Positions 43,854-52,772 of a DNA stretch of 64,000 nucleotides are shown one piece after another. Each line of letters begins with the position of its first letter. Positions within the stretch are counted from its first letter, which is position 1. Below the pieces are notes generated by a model, which saw nothing but the letters and a program-made list of their open reading frames with translations, was not told the DNA's origin and did no database searches. Source of the DNA: Symbiodinium sp. CCMP2592 (Eukaryota > Sar > Dinophyceae > Suessiales > Symbiodiniaceae); the NCBI GenBank assembly GCA_905221615.1, contig CAJNDT010002846.1:1-64000 (forward strand). The letters are read 5' to 3'. The position numbers were made by a program, and so were the translations under genes.

Positions 43854-45272
43854 CTAGAGCTGGCCGAGGATGTCAGGAAAGTTCAGGAGGACTCGATTGC
43901 TAGGGTGCTTCAACCAGTCATGTGTGTCCAGGAAGTCTAGGTTGCGTGTGCTCTTGTTGATGGTTACTGCGATGGGAACAGCGAAGAGGTACTTGCTGTA
44001 AGCACACGTCCCACCAGGGGTAGTTGCAAACTCCACTCTGGCATCATACTTCCCTTGCATCTTGTCTTGCTGTTCAGACAGGAATGCAAGGTCTCGAACA
44101 TCATCCAGAATGATGCCGTCGTGCACCCGTCTGTCAAAGCTTCGCATGGCTTCGGGAAACACCTGCAGGCTTCCCACTTTCAGTTCCAATGGCTTCCTGA
44201 AAAGGGACTTGACCCACTCTGTCTTCCCGGTCTGTGAGGCACCCAAGACTACCAGGAGCGGGTACCGAAGCCGGTCCTCTTTAAAAGTGCCGAGCCACGC
44301 TTGGGCTTCTGGAACCAGAGGGAACGGCTGGTACAACTCTGGGTTGGAGCGTAGCCGGGCGGTGTTGGCCTCTATGACGGCGTGCTCTGCGGCTGCTTCC
44401 TCATGCTCGCGCACTGCGTCCAAGTTCCGCTTGCGGGCCAGCACCCCGTCGCGTGTGAGGTAGAGGTAGTCCTCGTACCGTTCTGTGGAGAGCTTCCGCT
44501 GCTTCCACAAGGTTTCGGGCCACTTACCCAGCACCTGGTACGTCATGGCCGCCTTGGTCCAGCATGGCTCGTAGTTGCCGGCCACGCAGAGGCCTCCAGC
44601 AGCCAGGCGCACCGTTCCGAGCTTCTCTGCCCACACGTAAAACATGCCCCGGTTGATGGACTGCTGGAGCTTCTTGCGGCACCAGCCTTCTCCGAGGTAG
44701 TCGTGGGGGCTAGCGTTGGGGCGTGTGCCTTCAAAGGAGAAGCGGCTGGTCCCACAGTCCACGGCAGACCTGAACTGCAGCATCAGGTGCAGGTGGCAGG
44801 TCCCTGAAGCGTTTTGCTCCATGGTCGCCGACCAGTGTTGCACATTCCAGGTGGCCACTTGCCCTTCCACGAACTGCAAGAAACGCTGCCAGGTTGCGGC
44901 GCTGTCTGTCAGGAGCCAGCTCTGGTAGGTCAGCAGGACTGCGACGGAGCGTACACGAAAGCCGTCGCAGGCGGGAGCCAGCGCAGCTGCGGCTGCTGCG
45001 GGTGCTTGGCTTGCCTGGGCCGGCCGGCCCCTGCCCTTGGAGTTCGTGGTAGCGGTGAGCCAAGCATCCCTTGCAGCGTTCAAGCGCTGTGCATCGGCGG
45101 CAGCGCCGCCTTTGTCTGGATGCACACGTCGTGTTACCCGGCGAAAGGCCTTGGTGACCTCGTCGTCACTCGCCTCCCGTGCCAGCTTCAAGTCCAGGCC
45201 GTAGGCTGCTGCAAGAGACAGCAGCACGGAGACGAGGACACGCTTCGCCCGCTGCAAGGCGCTCACCGGCAT
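43854..45272 (-). CDS. J-domain/HUH-Rep/SF3-helicase protein, copy 1
   Basis: Intact 472-codon copy of the protein described at 47425-48843, differing at residue 395 (Leu instead of Ile, just after Walker B). It lies upstream of the broken transposase of the same unit, so this unit still encodes Rep. Its start ATG follows a CCTTTTTAAAGG box 82 bases upstream (45354-45365), between the gene and B block 2. Confidence 0.93.
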   Translation of the reverse strand: MPVSALQRAKRVLVSVLLSLAAAYGLDLKLAREASDDEVTKAFRRVTRRVHPDKGGAAADAQRLNAARDAWLTATTNSKGRGRPAQASQAPAAAAAALAPACDGFRVRSVAVLLTYQSWLLTDSAATWQRFLQFVEGQVATWNVQHWSATMEQNASGTCHLHLMLQFRSAVDCGTSRFSFEGTRPNASPHDYLGEGWCRKKLQQSINRGMFYVWAEKLGTVRLAAGGLCVAGNYEPCWTKAAMTYQVLGKWPETLWKQRKLSTERYEDYLYLTRDGVLARKRNLDAVREHEEAAAEHAVIEANTARLRSNPELYQPFPLVPEAQAWLGTFKEDRLRYPLLVVLGASQTGKTEWVKSLFRKPLELKVGSLQVFPEAMRSFDRRVHDGIILDDVRDLAFLSEQQDKMQGKYDARVEFATTPGGTCAYSKYLFAVPIAVTINKSTRNLDFLDTHDWLKHPSNRVLLNFPDILGQL

Positions 45273-45353
45273 GACCTCTGGCTAGAGTGAGTCTTCCTCA
45301 TCCTCAAGCCAAACATCAACAGATCAGGCGCATGCTGTAGCGCAGGATTTACT

Positions 45354-45365
45354 CCTTTAAAAAGG
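45354..45365 (-). promoter_or_regulatory. T-rich/TATA-like box upstream of Rep copy 1
   Basis: The minus strand reads CCTTTTTAAAGG 82 bases upstream of the Rep ATG, also present at 48925-48936 and 52498-52509. Dinoflagellate promoters are reported to use a TTTT-type box rather than TATA, so this is a reasonable promoter candidate; position is the only evidence. Confidence 0.35.
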
Positions 45366-45376
45366 TCGCGGTGAGG

Positions 45377-45626
45377 CATCGGGAGGACGAAAGTTTTGAC
45401 CTACTGGGCCTTTCTTGTCTTAAAGCATCTTGCGGAGTAGCGGAGTAGCGACAAGTGCGATTTACGTGGCCTGGCCAGCGGAGTATTTTCTACCCCGTTT
45501 TAAAATTATACTACTTTAATGTTCCGGAGGAATGGCCGGTGGGTCCTGTGCGCTAGGAGTCTACAGGGGAATGGGGGCCTGTCTTGGACGAAACAAGGAA
45601 TAGGTCAAACTTTCGTCCTACCGTAG
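45377..45626. repeat. B block 2
   Basis: 250-base copy with both inverted ends intact, internal to the array. Preceded by GCGGTGAGG and followed by CGTGAATTTT, i.e. no TA. Confidence 0.9.
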
Positions 45627-45682
45627 CGTGAATTTTGAGTGCCAGAGTCCGCCCTAAGCAGCTGGTGAAACTTCTCAGGACC

Positions 45683-46855
45683 TCAGCCCCGTGCCATGCC
45701 CCCCTTCTTGGCAATGACTTCTTTACAAGTCTTGCGAAAACTAGCCGCGATGTTGCCCGCGACTGTCTGTGCTCTCTCGGAAGCGAGAACGGCACGTACT
45801 CGGGCCTTGAAGGCTGTCACGCCTGGAACAGGCCTCTTTCGACGGAGGTCTTCCCGGTCTTTCTCATGGAGACGCCGCCGAAGCCAAGCCCACATTTGCT
45901 CTACAGGGTTGAGGTCCGGAGACTTGGCCGGCACACGCCACAGTGCGATGCCCTCGTCTGCCATCGCACGCTTGCTCGCAGCCGTGTGCAAGAAGGACTC
46001 ATTGTCACACAGAACCTTCCACGGGCCATCCGGTTTGCACGGCTCCAGTGCGCGAATGGCTGCGGTCAACTTGCCCTTGTGGACCAGGCCGCACCACTCC
46101 GCGGATGTGAGCTTTCGTGCCTTGTGGAAGGTGATGACACTGAAGCCACCCTCAGACAGGCCACCCCACAAAGGGACGATGCGAGCCTGTGGGATCTGCT
46201 GCGGGTACGGGTCGTCGCCCGCCAGCTTCTCCACGCCAGCTTCCCCCCGTTTGCGCCACATGTGGCCGCCACCGTAGGCGCAGTAGTTCGCCCTGTCCGT
46301 GGCATCCTTCGGCGGCACTGCCAGGACGACGCCATCCATGGAGAGAGAAAGCTTCTCTCGCAGCTCTGCCTTCGTCAATCGCACCACGGCCTTGGCAAAT
46401 GCCAGTCGCTCCTGCTTCCGCTGCTTGCTGTACTTTCGCTTCTGTGCCTTGGGCAACCAGTGAAAGCCATTCTTGTTCAGAATTTTCCGGATTGTGGAGA
46501 CATCGAGGGTGATCCCTTTGGCTGCTGTCACCTCTCGCTGCAGCGTGGTAGCCGTGCATGTGCACTGCAGGCGCAGAGCCAGCAATCTTTGCACAAGGAA
46601 CTTCTCAACGGTCTTGGTTGCCTTCGTGGGCTTCTGACCGCAGTTCTGGTACTTGTAGACTCGCTGACCACGCTGCTGACTGAAGCCTTTGCAGAGGCGC
46701 TGCAGCTGAGACACCGAAGGCATTCCACCCTGCAGGTTTCTCACCTGCCCACGGATGTGCTCCCAGGTACATCCGGTGTGACGAAGCAGAACCGCTTTCC
46801 GCTCATTGCTGAAGTCAAGCGACTTCGGGTGCCTGACCTCCTGGACCAGCGGCAT
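45683..46855 (-). CDS. Tc1/mariner-type DD34E transposase, copy 2
   Basis: 390 residues. The N-terminal ~120 residues include an HTH-like region (SNERKAVLLRHTGCTWEHIR; MPSVSQLQRLCKGFSQ) expected to bind the inverted ends. The catalytic DDE core has D174 (LSLSMDGVV), D284 (KVLCDNESF) and E319 (SPDLNPVEQMW), with 34 residues between D284 and E319. SPDLNPVE is the classic Tc1/mariner/IS630 signature. The enzyme would cut at the B-block ends and insert at TA, which the TA-flanked array shows. The start at 46855 gives a complete N-terminus and is shared with copy 3. The gene sits 569 bases downstream of Rep on the same strand. A 424-codon antisense ORF covers it and is a shadow. Confidence 0.92.
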   Translation of the reverse strand: MPLVQEVRHPKSLDFSNERKAVLLRHTGCTWEHIRGQVRNLQGGMPSVSQLQRLCKGFSQQRGQRVYKYQNCGQKPTKATKTVEKFLVQRLLALRLQCTCTATTLQREVTAAKGITLDVSTIRKILNKNGFHWLPKAQKRKYSKQRKQERLAFAKAVVRLTKAELREKLSLSMDGVVLAVPPKDATDRANYCAYGGGHMWRKRGEAGVEKLAGDDPYPQQIPQARIVPLWGGLSEGGFSVITFHKARKLTSAEWCGLVHKGKLTAAIRALEPCKPDGPWKVLCDNESFLHTAASKRAMADEGIALWRVPAKSPDLNPVEQMWAWLRRRLHEKDREDLRRKRPVPGVTAFKARVRAVLASERAQTVAGNIAASFRKTCKEVIAKKGGMARG

Positions 46856-47160
46856 GGCTTCAAGTCTTCGTGGCTGCGGCAGAAACAGAGCGATGTAGAT
46901 AAGAGTTAAGTTCGCTAGTCAGCTAGTCTGCAGCTGCAGCGGCGGTTGTTGCCTAGTGGCCAGCATCCGCTGGACAGTGCGACGAGGTCGTGTCGAGTGC
47001 ATCGTACTACGGAAGAGCTGTCAAAGCCTGTCTGTGTGTATCAGAGAGGGAAGCCAAGCCTGATCTGCTTGGTGTACCTGCGATCGAGATGGCAACCAGG
47101 CCAAGCCAAAAACCTGGCATGTCGAAAGAGTAAATCGCTCTAGCCTTTCCCACCATGGAG

Positions 47161-47198
<38 letters not shown>

Positions 47199-47424
47199 TT
47201 TCCTTCTTTCTCTCCCACCCCACGCCGTGTAAGGCTCCTTCTTTCTCTCCCATCCCATGCCGTCTAAGGCGACCAGACCGCCCGCAGTTGCAAGCTGGAG
47301 CCCTCTTAAGTTGTCTTCAAGTCGAAGGGTCGACTTCACCTGTGCAGTAGCAGACACCCTGCTTCCGTCCTTTTTCCGGCAGAAGATGCCTAGAACTGCA
47401 TTGGCCGTGAAACGTGTCTAGAGC

Positions 47425-48843
47425 CTAGAGCTGGCCGAGGATGTCAGGAAAGTTCAGGAGGACTCGATTGCTAGGGTGCTTCAACCAGTCATGTGTGTCC
47501 AGGAAGTCTAGGTTGCGTGTGCTCTTGTTGATGGTTACTGCGATGGGAACAGCGAAGAGGTACTTGCTGTAAGCACACGTCCCACCAGGGGTAGTTGCAA
47601 ACTCCACTCTGGCATCATACTTCCCTTGCATCTTGTCTTGCTGTTCAGACAGGAATGCAATGTCTCGAACATCATCCAGAATGATGCCGTCGTGCACCCG
47701 TCTGTCAAAGCTTCGCATGGCTTCGGGAAACACCTGCAGGCTTCCCACTTTCAGTTCCAATGGCTTCCTGAAAAGGGACTTGACCCACTCTGTCTTCCCG
47801 GTCTGTGAGGCACCCAAGACTACCAGGAGCGGGTACCGAAGCCGGTCCTCTTTAAAAGTGCCGAGCCACGCTTGGGCTTCTGGAACCAGAGGGAACGGCT
47901 GGTACAACTCTGGGTTGGAGCGTAGCCGGGCGGTGTTGGCCTCTATGACGGCGTGCTCTGCGGCTGCTTCCTCATGCTCGCGCACTGCGTCCAAGTTCCG
48001 CTTGCGGGCCAGCACCCCGTCGCGTGTGAGGTAGAGGTAGTCCTCGTACCGTTCTGTGGAGAGCTTCCGCTGCTTCCACAAGGTTTCGGGCCACTTACCC
48101 AGCACCTGGTACGTCATGGCCGCCTTGGTCCAGCATGGCTCGTAGTTGCCGGCCACGCAGAGGCCTCCAGCAGCCAGGCGCACCGTTCCGAGCTTCTCTG
48201 CCCACACGTAAAACATGCCCCGGTTGATGGACTGCTGGAGCTTCTTGCGGCACCAGCCTTCTCCGAGGTAGTCGTGGGGGCTAGCGTTGGGGCGTGTGCC
48301 TTCAAAGGAGAAGCGGCTGGTCCCACAGTCCACGGCAGACCTGAACTGCAGCATCAGGTGCAGGTGGCAGGTCCCTGAAGCGTTTTGCTCCATGGTCGCC
48401 GACCAGTGTTGCACATTCCAGGTGGCCACTTGCCCTTCCACGAACTGCAAGAAACGCTGCCAGGTTGCGGCGCTGTCTGTCAGGAGCCAGCTCTGGTAGG
48501 TCAGCAGGACTGCGACGGAGCGTACACGAAAGCCGTCGCAGGCGGGAGCCAGCGCAGCTGCGGCTGCTGCGGGTGCTTGGCTTGCCTGGGCCGGCCGGCC
48601 CCTGCCCTTGGAGTTCGTGGTAGCGGTGAGCCAAGCATCCCTTGCAGCGTTCAAGCGCTGTGCATCGGCGGCAGCGCCGCCTTTGTCTGGATGCACACGT
48701 CGTGTTACCCGGCGAAAGGCCTTGGTGACCTCGTCGTCACTCGCCTCCCGTGCCAGCTTCAAGTCCAGGCCGTAGGCTGCTGCAAGAGACAGCAGCACGG
48801 AGACGAGGACACGCTTCGCCCGCTGCAAGGCGCTCACCGGCAT
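47425..48843 (-). CDS. J-domain/HUH-Rep/SF3-helicase fusion protein, copy 2
   Basis: 472 residues. Residues ~22-75 form a J domain: amphipathic helix DDEVTKAFRRVTRRV, the HPD loop (HPDKGG, 51-56), then helix AQRLNAARDAWLT; it should recruit and stimulate Hsp70. An Ala-rich linker follows. The HUH nuclease has motif I VLLTYQS (112-118), motif II HLHLMLQF (160-167) and a candidate motif III tyrosine Y212 (MFYVWAEK), where Lys is at +5 rather than the usual +3. The SF3 helicase has Walker A GASQTGKT (344-351), Walker B GIILDD (386-391) and motif C VPIAVTINKS ending near Asn439. Together these would nick an origin, unwind it and start rolling-circle replication. The domains match eukaryotic CRESS-DNA virus and plasmid Reps, with an added J domain. 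All motifs look intact. Confidence 0.93.
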   Translation of the reverse strand: MPVSALQRAKRVLVSVLLSLAAAYGLDLKLAREASDDEVTKAFRRVTRRVHPDKGGAAADAQRLNAARDAWLTATTNSKGRGRPAQASQAPAAAAAALAPACDGFRVRSVAVLLTYQSWLLTDSAATWQRFLQFVEGQVATWNVQHWSATMEQNASGTCHLHLMLQFRSAVDCGTSRFSFEGTRPNASPHDYLGEGWCRKKLQQSINRGMFYVWAEKLGTVRLAAGGLCVAGNYEPCWTKAAMTYQVLGKWPETLWKQRKLSTERYEDYLYLTRDGVLARKRNLDAVREHEEAAAEHAVIEANTARLRSNPELYQPFPLVPEAQAWLGTFKEDRLRYPLLVVLGASQTGKTEWVKSLFRKPLELKVGSLQVFPEAMRSFDRRVHDGIILDDVRDIAFLSEQQDKMQGKYDARVEFATTPGGTCAYSKYLFAVPIAVTINKSTRNLDFLDTHDWLKHPSNRVLLNFPDILGQL

Positions 48844-48924
48844 GACCTCTGGCTAGAGTGAGTCTTCCTCATCCTCAAGCCAAACATCAACAGATCAGGC
48901 GCATGCTGTAGCGCAGGATTTACT

Positions 48925-48936
48925 CCTTTAAAAAGG
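48925..48936 (-). promoter_or_regulatory. T-rich/TATA-like box upstream of Rep copy 2
   Basis: CCTTTTTAAAGG on the minus strand, same position relative to Rep as in the other units. Confidence 0.35.
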
Positions 48937-48947
48937 TCGCGGTGAGG

Positions 48948-49197
48948 CATCGGGAGGACGAAAGTTTTGACCTACTGGGCCTTTCTTGTCTTAAAGCATC
49001 TTGCGGAGTAGCGGAGTAGCGACAAGTGCGATTTACGTGGCCTGGCCAGCGGAGTATTTTCTACCCCGTTTTAAAATTATACTACTTTAATGTTCCGGAG
49101 GAGTGGCCGGTGGGTCCTGTGCGCTAGGAGTCTACAGGGGAATGGGGGCCTGTCTTGGACGAAACAAGGAATAGGTCAAACTTTCGTCCTACCGTAG
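48948..49197. repeat. B block 3
   Basis: 250-base copy, internal to the array, differing from block 2 by single bases (e.g. GGAGTGGCC). Confidence 0.9.
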
Positions 49198-49253
49198 CGT
49201 GAATTTTGAGTGCCAGAGTCCGCCCTCAGCAGCTGGTGAAACTTCTCAGGACC

Positions 49254-50426
49254 TCAGCCCCGTGCCATGCCCCCCTTCTTGGCAATGACTTCTTTACAAG
49301 TCTTGCGAAAACTAGCCGCGATGTTGCCCGCGACTGTCTGTGCTCTCTCGGAAGCGAGAACGGCACGTACTCGGGCCTTGAAGGCTGTCACGCCTGGAAC
49401 AGGCCTCTTTCGACGGAGGTCTTCCCGGTCTTTCTCATGGAGACGCCGCCGAAGCCAAGCCCACATTTGCTCTACAGGGTTGAGGTCCGGAGACTTGGCC
49501 GGCACACGCCACAGTGCGATGCCCTCGTCTGCCATCGCACGCTTGCTCGCAGCCGTGTGCAAGAAGGACTCATTGTCACACAGAACCTTCCACGGGCCAT
49601 CCGGTTTGCACGGCTCCAGTGCGCGAATGGCTGCGGTCAACTTGCCCTTGTGGACCAGGCCGCACCACTCCGCGGATGTGAGCTTTCGTGCCTTGTGGAA
49701 GGTGATGACACTGAAGCCACCCTCAGACAGGCCACCCCACAAAGGGACGATGCGAGCCTGTGGGATCTGCTGCGGGTACGGGTCGTCGCCCGCCAGCTTC
49801 TCCACGCCAGCTTCCCCCCGTTTGCGCCACATGTGGCCGCCACCGTAGGCGCAGTAGTTCGCCCTGTCCGTGGCATCCTTCGGCGGCACTGCCAGGACGA
49901 CGCCATCCATGGAGAGAGAAAGCTTCTCTCGCAGCTCTGCCTTCGTCAATCGCACCACGGCCTTGGCAAATGCCAGTCGCTCCTGCTTCCGCTGCTTGCT
50001 GTACTTTCGCTTCTGTGCCTTGGGCAACCAGTGAAAGCCATTCTTGTTCAGAATTTTCCGGATTGTGGAGACATCGAGGGTGATCCCTTTGGCTGCTGTC
50101 ACCTCTCGCTGCAGCGTGGTAGCCGTGCATGTGCACTGCAGGCGCAGAGCCAGCAATCTTTGCACAAGGAACTTCTCAACGGTCTTGGTTGCCTTCGTGG
50201 GCTTCTGACCGCAGTTCTGGTACTTGTAGACTCGCTGACCACGCTGCTGACTGAAGCCTTTGCAGAGGCGCTGCAGCTGAGACACCGAAGGCATTCCACC
50301 CTGCAGGTTTCTCACCTGCCCACGGATGTGCTCCCAGGTACATCCGGTGTGACGAAGCAGAACCGCTTTCCGCTCATTGCTGAAGTCAAGCGACTTCGGG
50401 TGCCTGACCTCCTGGACCAGCGGCAT
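49254..50426 (-). CDS. Tc1/mariner-type DD34E transposase, copy 3
   Basis: 390 residues, identical in protein sequence to copy 2 as far as I can see, with D174, D284 and E319 all present. It follows Rep copy 3 on the minus strand across a (GT)n-containing spacer that is slightly longer than in the other units. This unit is intact for both genes. Confidence 0.92.
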   Translation of the reverse strand: MPLVQEVRHPKSLDFSNERKAVLLRHTGCTWEHIRGQVRNLQGGMPSVSQLQRLCKGFSQQRGQRVYKYQNCGQKPTKATKTVEKFLVQRLLALRLQCTCTATTLQREVTAAKGITLDVSTIRKILNKNGFHWLPKAQKRKYSKQRKQERLAFAKAVVRLTKAELREKLSLSMDGVVLAVPPKDATDRANYCAYGGGHMWRKRGEAGVEKLAGDDPYPQQIPQARIVPLWGGLSEGGFSVITFHKARKLTSAEWCGLVHKGKLTAAIRALEPCKPDGPWKVLCDNESFLHTAASKRAMADEGIALWRVPAKSPDLNPVEQMWAWLRRRLHEKDREDLRRKRPVPGVTAFKARVRAVLASERAQTVAGNIAASFRKTCKEVIAKKGGMARG

Positions 50427-50731
50427 GGCTTCAAGTCTTCGTGGCTGCGGCAGAAACAGAGCGATGTAGATAAGAGTTAAGTTCGCTAGTCAGCTAGTCT
50501 GCAGCTGCAGCGGCGGTTGTTGCCTAGTGGCCAGCATCCGCTGGACAGTGCGACGAGGTCGTGTCGAGTGCATCGTACTACGGAAGAGCTGTCAAAGCCT
50601 GTCTGTGTGTATCAGAGAGGGAAGCCAAGCCTGATCTGCTTGGTGTACCTGCGATCGAGATGGCAACCAGGCCAAGCCAAAAACCTGGCATGTCGAAAGA
50701 GTAAATCTCTCTAGCCTTTCCCACCATGGAG

Positions 50732-50771
<40 letters not shown>

Positions 50772-50997
50772 TTTCCTTCTTTCTCTCCCACCCCACGCCG
50801 TGTAAGGCTCCTTCTTTCTCTCCCATCCCATGCCGTCTAAGGCGACCAGACCGCCCGCAGTTGCAAGCTGGAGCCCTCTTAAGTTGTCTTCAAGTCGAAG
50901 GGTCGACTTCACCTGTGCAGTAGCAGACACCCTGCTTCCGTCCTTTTTCCGGCAGAAGATGCCTAGAACTGCATTGGCCGTGAAACGTGTCTAGAGC

Positions 50998-52416
50998 CTA
51001 GAGCTGGCCGAGGATGTCAGGAAAGTTCAGGAGGACTCGATTGCTAGGGTGCTTCAACCAGTCATGTGTGTCCAGGAAGTCTAGGTTGCGTGTGCTCTTG
51101 TTGATGGTTACTGCGATGGGAACAGCGAAGAGGTACTTGCTGTAAGCACACGTCCCACCAGGGGTAGTTGCAAACTCCACTCTGGCATCATACTTCCCTT
51201 GCATCTTGTCTTGCTGTTCAGACAGGAATGCAATGTCTCGAACATCATCCAGAATGATGCCGTCGTGCACCCGTCTGTCAAAGCTTCGCATGGCTTCGGG
51301 AAACACCTGCAGGCTTCCCACTTTCAGTTCCAATGGCTTCCTGAAAAGGGACTTGACCCACTCTGTCTTCCCGGTCTGTGAGGCACCCAAGACTACCAGG
51401 AGCGGGTACCGAAGCCGGTCCTCTTTAAAAGTGCCGAGGCACGCTTGGGCTTCTGGAACCAGAGGGAACGGCTGGTACAACTCTGGGTTGGAGCGTAGCC
51501 GGGCGGTGTTGGCCTCTATGACGGCGTGCTCTGCGGCTGCTTCCTCATGCTCGCGCACTGCGTCCAAGTTCCGCTTGCGGGCCAGCACCCCGTCGCGTGT
51601 GAGGTAGAGGTAGTCCTCGTACCGTTCTGTGGAGAGCTTCCGCTGCTTCCACAAGGTTTCGGGCCACTTACCCAGCACCTGGTACGTCATGGCCGCCTTG
51701 GTCCAGCATGGCTCGTAATTGCCGGCCACGCAGAGGCCTCCAGCAGCCAGGCGCACCGTTCCGAGCTTCTCTGCCCACACGTAAAACATGCCCCGGTTGA
51801 TGGACTGCTGGAGCTTCTTGCGGCACCAGCCTTCTCCGAGGTAGTCGTGGGGGCTAGCGTTGGGGCGTGTGCCTTCAAAGGAGAAGCGGCTGGTCCCACA
51901 GTCCACGGCAGACCTGAACTGCAGCATCAGGTGCAGGTGGCAGGTCCCTGAAGCGTTTTGCTCCATGGTCGCCGACCAGTGTTGCACATTCCAGGTGGCC
52001 ACTTGCCCTTCCACGAACTGCAAGAAACGCTGCCAGGTTGCGGCGCTGTCTGTCAGGAGCCAGCTCTGGTAGGTCAGCAGGACTGCGACGGAGCGTACAC
52101 GAAAGCCGTCGCAGGCGGGAGCCAGCGCAGCTGCGGCTGCTGCGGGTGCTTGGCTTGCCTGGGCCGGCCGGCCCCTGCCCTTGGAGTTCGTGGTAGCGGT
52201 GAGCCAAGCATCCCTTGCAGCGTTCAAGCGCTGTGCATCGGCGGCAGCGCCGCCTTTGTCTGGATGCACACGTCGTGTTACCCGGCGAAAGGCCTTGGTG
52301 ACCTCGTCGTCACTCGCCTCCCGTGCCAGCTTCAAGTCCAGGCCGTAGGCTGCTGCAAGAGACAGCAGCACGGAGACGAGGACACGCTTCGCCCGCTGCA
52401 AGGCGCTCACCGGCAT
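50998..52416 (-). CDS. J-domain/HUH-Rep/SF3-helicase protein, copy 3
   Basis: 472 residues. It differs from copy 2 by Trp326 to Cys (EAQACLG), between the nuclease and the SF3 P-loop, outside any recognised motif. J, HUH and SF3 motifs are all intact. Its upstream region runs into B block 4 at the end of the array. Confidence 0.93.
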   Translation of the reverse strand: MPVSALQRAKRVLVSVLLSLAAAYGLDLKLAREASDDEVTKAFRRVTRRVHPDKGGAAADAQRLNAARDAWLTATTNSKGRGRPAQASQAPAAAAAALAPACDGFRVRSVAVLLTYQSWLLTDSAATWQRFLQFVEGQVATWNVQHWSATMEQNASGTCHLHLMLQFRSAVDCGTSRFSFEGTRPNASPHDYLGEGWCRKKLQQSINRGMFYVWAEKLGTVRLAAGGLCVAGNYEPCWTKAAMTYQVLGKWPETLWKQRKLSTERYEDYLYLTRDGVLARKRNLDAVREHEEAAAEHAVIEANTARLRSNPELYQPFPLVPEAQACLGTFKEDRLRYPLLVVLGASQTGKTEWVKSLFRKPLELKVGSLQVFPEAMRSFDRRVHDGIILDDVRDIAFLSEQQDKMQGKYDARVEFATTPGGTCAYSKYLFAVPIAVTINKSTRNLDFLDTHDWLKHPSNRVLLNFPDILGQL

Positions 52417-52497
52417 GACCTCTGGCTAGAGTGAGTCTTCCTCATCCTCAAGCCAAACATCAACAGATCAGGCGCATGCTGTAGCGCAGGATTTACT

Positions 52498-52509
52498 CCT
52501 TTAAAAAGG
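52498..52509 (-). promoter_or_regulatory. T-rich/TATA-like box upstream of Rep copy 3
   Basis: CCTTTTTAAAGG on the minus strand, 82 bases before the Rep start. Confidence 0.35.
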
Positions 52510-52520
52510 TCGCGGTGAGG

Positions 52521-52770
52521 CATCGGGAGGACGAAAGTTTTGACCTACTGGGCCTTTCTTGTCTTAAAGCATCTTGCGGAGTAGCGGAGTAGCGACAAGT
52601 GCGATTTACGTGGCCTGGCCAGCGGAGTATTTTCTACCCCGTTTTAAAATTATACTACTTTAATGTTCCGGAGGAGTAGCCGGTGGGTCCTGTGCGCTAG
52701 GAGTCTACAGGGGAATGGGGGCCTGTCTTGGACGAAACAAGGAATAGGTCAAACTTTCGTCCTACCGTAG
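52521..52770. repeat. B block 4, right end of the array
   Basis: 250-base copy ending CGTCCTACCGTAG, then TA and unrelated DNA. It defines the right terminus. Confidence 0.9.
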
Positions 52771-52772
52771 TA

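Larger units (their letters stand above)
41822..52770. mobile_element. Tandem array (B-U)x3-B of a Rep- and transposase-encoding element
   Basis: Four B blocks in direct orientation (41822-42068, 45377-45626, 48948-49197, 52521-52770) separate three U segments (42069-45376, 45627-48947, 49198-52520). Periods are 3555, 3571 and 3573. The outer left end CATCGGGAGGACGAAAGTTT and the inverse of the outer right end CTACGGTAGGACGAAAGTTT match at 17 of 20 positions. TA lies immediately outside both (41820-41821, 52771-52772), whereas internal B blocks are not flanked by TA. This fits Tc1/mariner-type insertion of the whole array, or of one B block later filled by B-U circles. The copies are nearly identical, so amplification is recent. 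Confidence 0.9.

Noticed and set aside
43854..45290. Plus-strand ORFs of 133-158 codons opposite Rep
   Set aside because: Shadows of the Rep reading frame, repeated identically in all three units.
45635..46909. 424-codon plus-strand ORF over transposase copy 2 (same at 49206-50480 and, in part, 42077-43078)
   Set aside because: It is antisense to a transposase with complete catalytic motifs; its length reflects GC-rich codons on the other strand, and it has no motif of its own.
43854..52416. Integrated animal polyomavirus
   Set aside because: Only the domain order and HPDKGG loop are shared; the nuclease has Rep-type HUH motifs and no capsid gene is present.
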